From Klebsiella pneumoniae (lineage in GTDB: Bacteria; Pseudomonadota; Gammaproteobacteria; Burkholderiales; SG8-39), in contig CAMDRJ010000015.1 of NCBI GenBank assembly GCA_945906755.1, positions 1 through 32,583 on the forward strand: 32,583 bases of DNA, in the 5' to 3' direction. Position 1 is the stretch's first letter; each line of letters opens with the position of its first letter. The notes beneath the pieces were generated by a model. That model had not been told where the DNA came from and made no database searches. It was given only the letters and a program-made list of their open reading frames with translations. Both the position numbers and the translations under genes were made by a program. Positions 31,988 through 32,583 of the stretch are shown one piece after another.

Positions 31988-32583
31988 TCAGTCGAAGACG
32001 ATAAGGCCGCGCGCGTTTTTGCCGGCTTCCAGATCGGCAAATGCCTGCGGGGCTTCGTCGATGCGATAGGTCTTGGTAATCAATTCATCGAGCTTCAGGC
32101 GCTTGGCCATATAGAGCGACATCAGGCGCGGAAAATCCTCGCGCGGCCGGGCTGAACCAAAGTAGCTGCCGGTGAGGGTTTTCTCCTCGAACACCGCCAT
32201 GGCCGGACGAATTGGCGCGGTGTCATCGCCCTTGGTCACACCAACGCATACCGTCGTGCCGCCTTTCCGCATCGCGCGAAATAAGGTCTCCACCATCTTG
32301 CCGATGCCCGCGCATTCGAAGCAGTATTCGGGTCCGCCATCACTCATCTTCTTGATAGTCTTGACCAGATTTTCCTCGCGGCTGGCGTTGATGGTTTGGG
32401 TTGCGCCGAACTGCCTGGCAAGCGCGAGTTTGTCATCGGAAATGTCGACCGCGATGATGTCGCGTGCCCCGGCGATCGCGGCAGCCTGAATGGCGTTCAG
32501 CCCGACCCCACCAGCTCCGGACACCAGCACCGAGCTGCCGGCTTCGATTCTTGCGGTGTTGAACACCGCGCCGACTCCGGTCA
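31988..32583 (-). CDS. Zinc-dependent alcohol dehydrogenase (partial, N-terminus off the right edge)
   Basis: The 198 residues visible are the C-terminal half of a class III-type medium-chain alcohol dehydrogenase. The open frame continues to the window edge: upstream of the track's GTG start it reads [16 protein letters not shown], the conserved region before the cofactor fold. The Rossmann motif is [19 protein letters not shown], followed by [11 protein letters not shown] (NAD-type Asp). [20 protein letters not shown] and [23 protein letters not shown] are typical of the end of this class. The catalytic zinc ligands lie in the missing N-terminal half. It is cotranscribed with the aldehyde dehydrogenase. 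Confidence 0.93.
   Translation of the reverse strand, partial: TGVGAVFNTARIEAGSSVLVSGAGGVGLNAIQAAAIAGARDIIAVDISDDKLALARQFGATQTINASREENLVKTIKKMSDGGPEYCFECAGIGKMVETLFRAMRKGGTTVCVGVTKGDDTAPIRPAMAVFEEKTLTGSYFGSARPREDFPRLMSLYMAKRLKLDELITKTYRIDEAPQAFADLEAGKNARGLIVFD

Noticed and set aside
31027-32004. Plus-strand ORF of 325 residues opposite the aldehyde dehydrogenase gene
   Set aside because: Antisense shadow; the minus-strand gene has all catalytic residues.
1-32583. Mobile elements, tRNA genes, rRNA genes, CRISPR arrays
   Set aside because: No transposase or integrase motifs, terminal repeats, cloverleaf-like sequences or regularly spaced repeats were seen on reading both strands.

Overview
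The window looks like a chromosomal segment of a GC-rich, aerobic betaproteobacterium, probably Burkholderiales-like. This rests on a Bug/TctC solute-binding protein, complete Liv-type ABC transporters, long aromatic/acyl catabolic operons and proteobacterial 2-oxoacid oxidoreductases with the extra DUF6537-type domain. It is inferred from gene content; no rRNA, tRNA or marker gene is present. I see no insertion sequence, phage gene, integrase, CRISPR array or tRNA. Nearly all of the DNA is coding.

Left part (1-4.5 kb): a DUF924 protein cut by the left edge (-), a polysaccharide deacetylase of the PuuE-like type (-), and a divergent carboxymuconolactone decarboxylase-family protein (+). A perfect 16-bp palindrome lies between the latter two. 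A minus-strand S8 serine protease follows, with an autotransporter-like C-terminus.

Catabolic operon (4.5-12.4 kb, all minus): an AMP-forming acyl-CoA ligase, a periplasmic binding protein, two Liv-type permeases, two ATPases and, last, a gentisate 1,2-dioxygenase-type cupin enzyme. The order suggests uptake, activation and ring cleavage of an aromatic or acyl compound, but the later gentisate-pathway enzymes are absent. Divergent from it on the plus strand are a small coiled-coil protein, a YxjG/MetE-core-like zinc methyltransferase, an SDR protein lacking the usual catalytic Tyr, and a Bug-type binding protein whose start overlaps the SDR stop.

Middle part (15.7-21 kb): a small exported protein (-), a Tat-type exported MsrB (-), an N-acyl-D-amino-acid deacylase-like amidohydrolase (+), a Tyr-rich secreted protein coupled to a glycine-zipper lipoprotein (+), and a membrane-associated type II NADH dehydrogenase-like flavoprotein (+).

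Right part (21-32.6 kb): a three-gene minus-strand operon encoding two full-length paralogous indolepyruvate:ferredoxin oxidoreductase alpha subunits on either side of one beta subunit. Then come a small unknown protein (+), a MaoC hydratase with a ComB-like phosphatase (-), an RlpA lipoprotein (+), a two-helix membrane protein (-), and an alcohol dehydrogenase/aldehyde dehydrogenase pair (-) cut by the right edge. The alpha-beta-alpha' oxidoreductase operon and the transporter/ligase/dioxygenase operon are the most interesting parts. A marked excess of the hexamer CGATCG runs through the stretches I counted.
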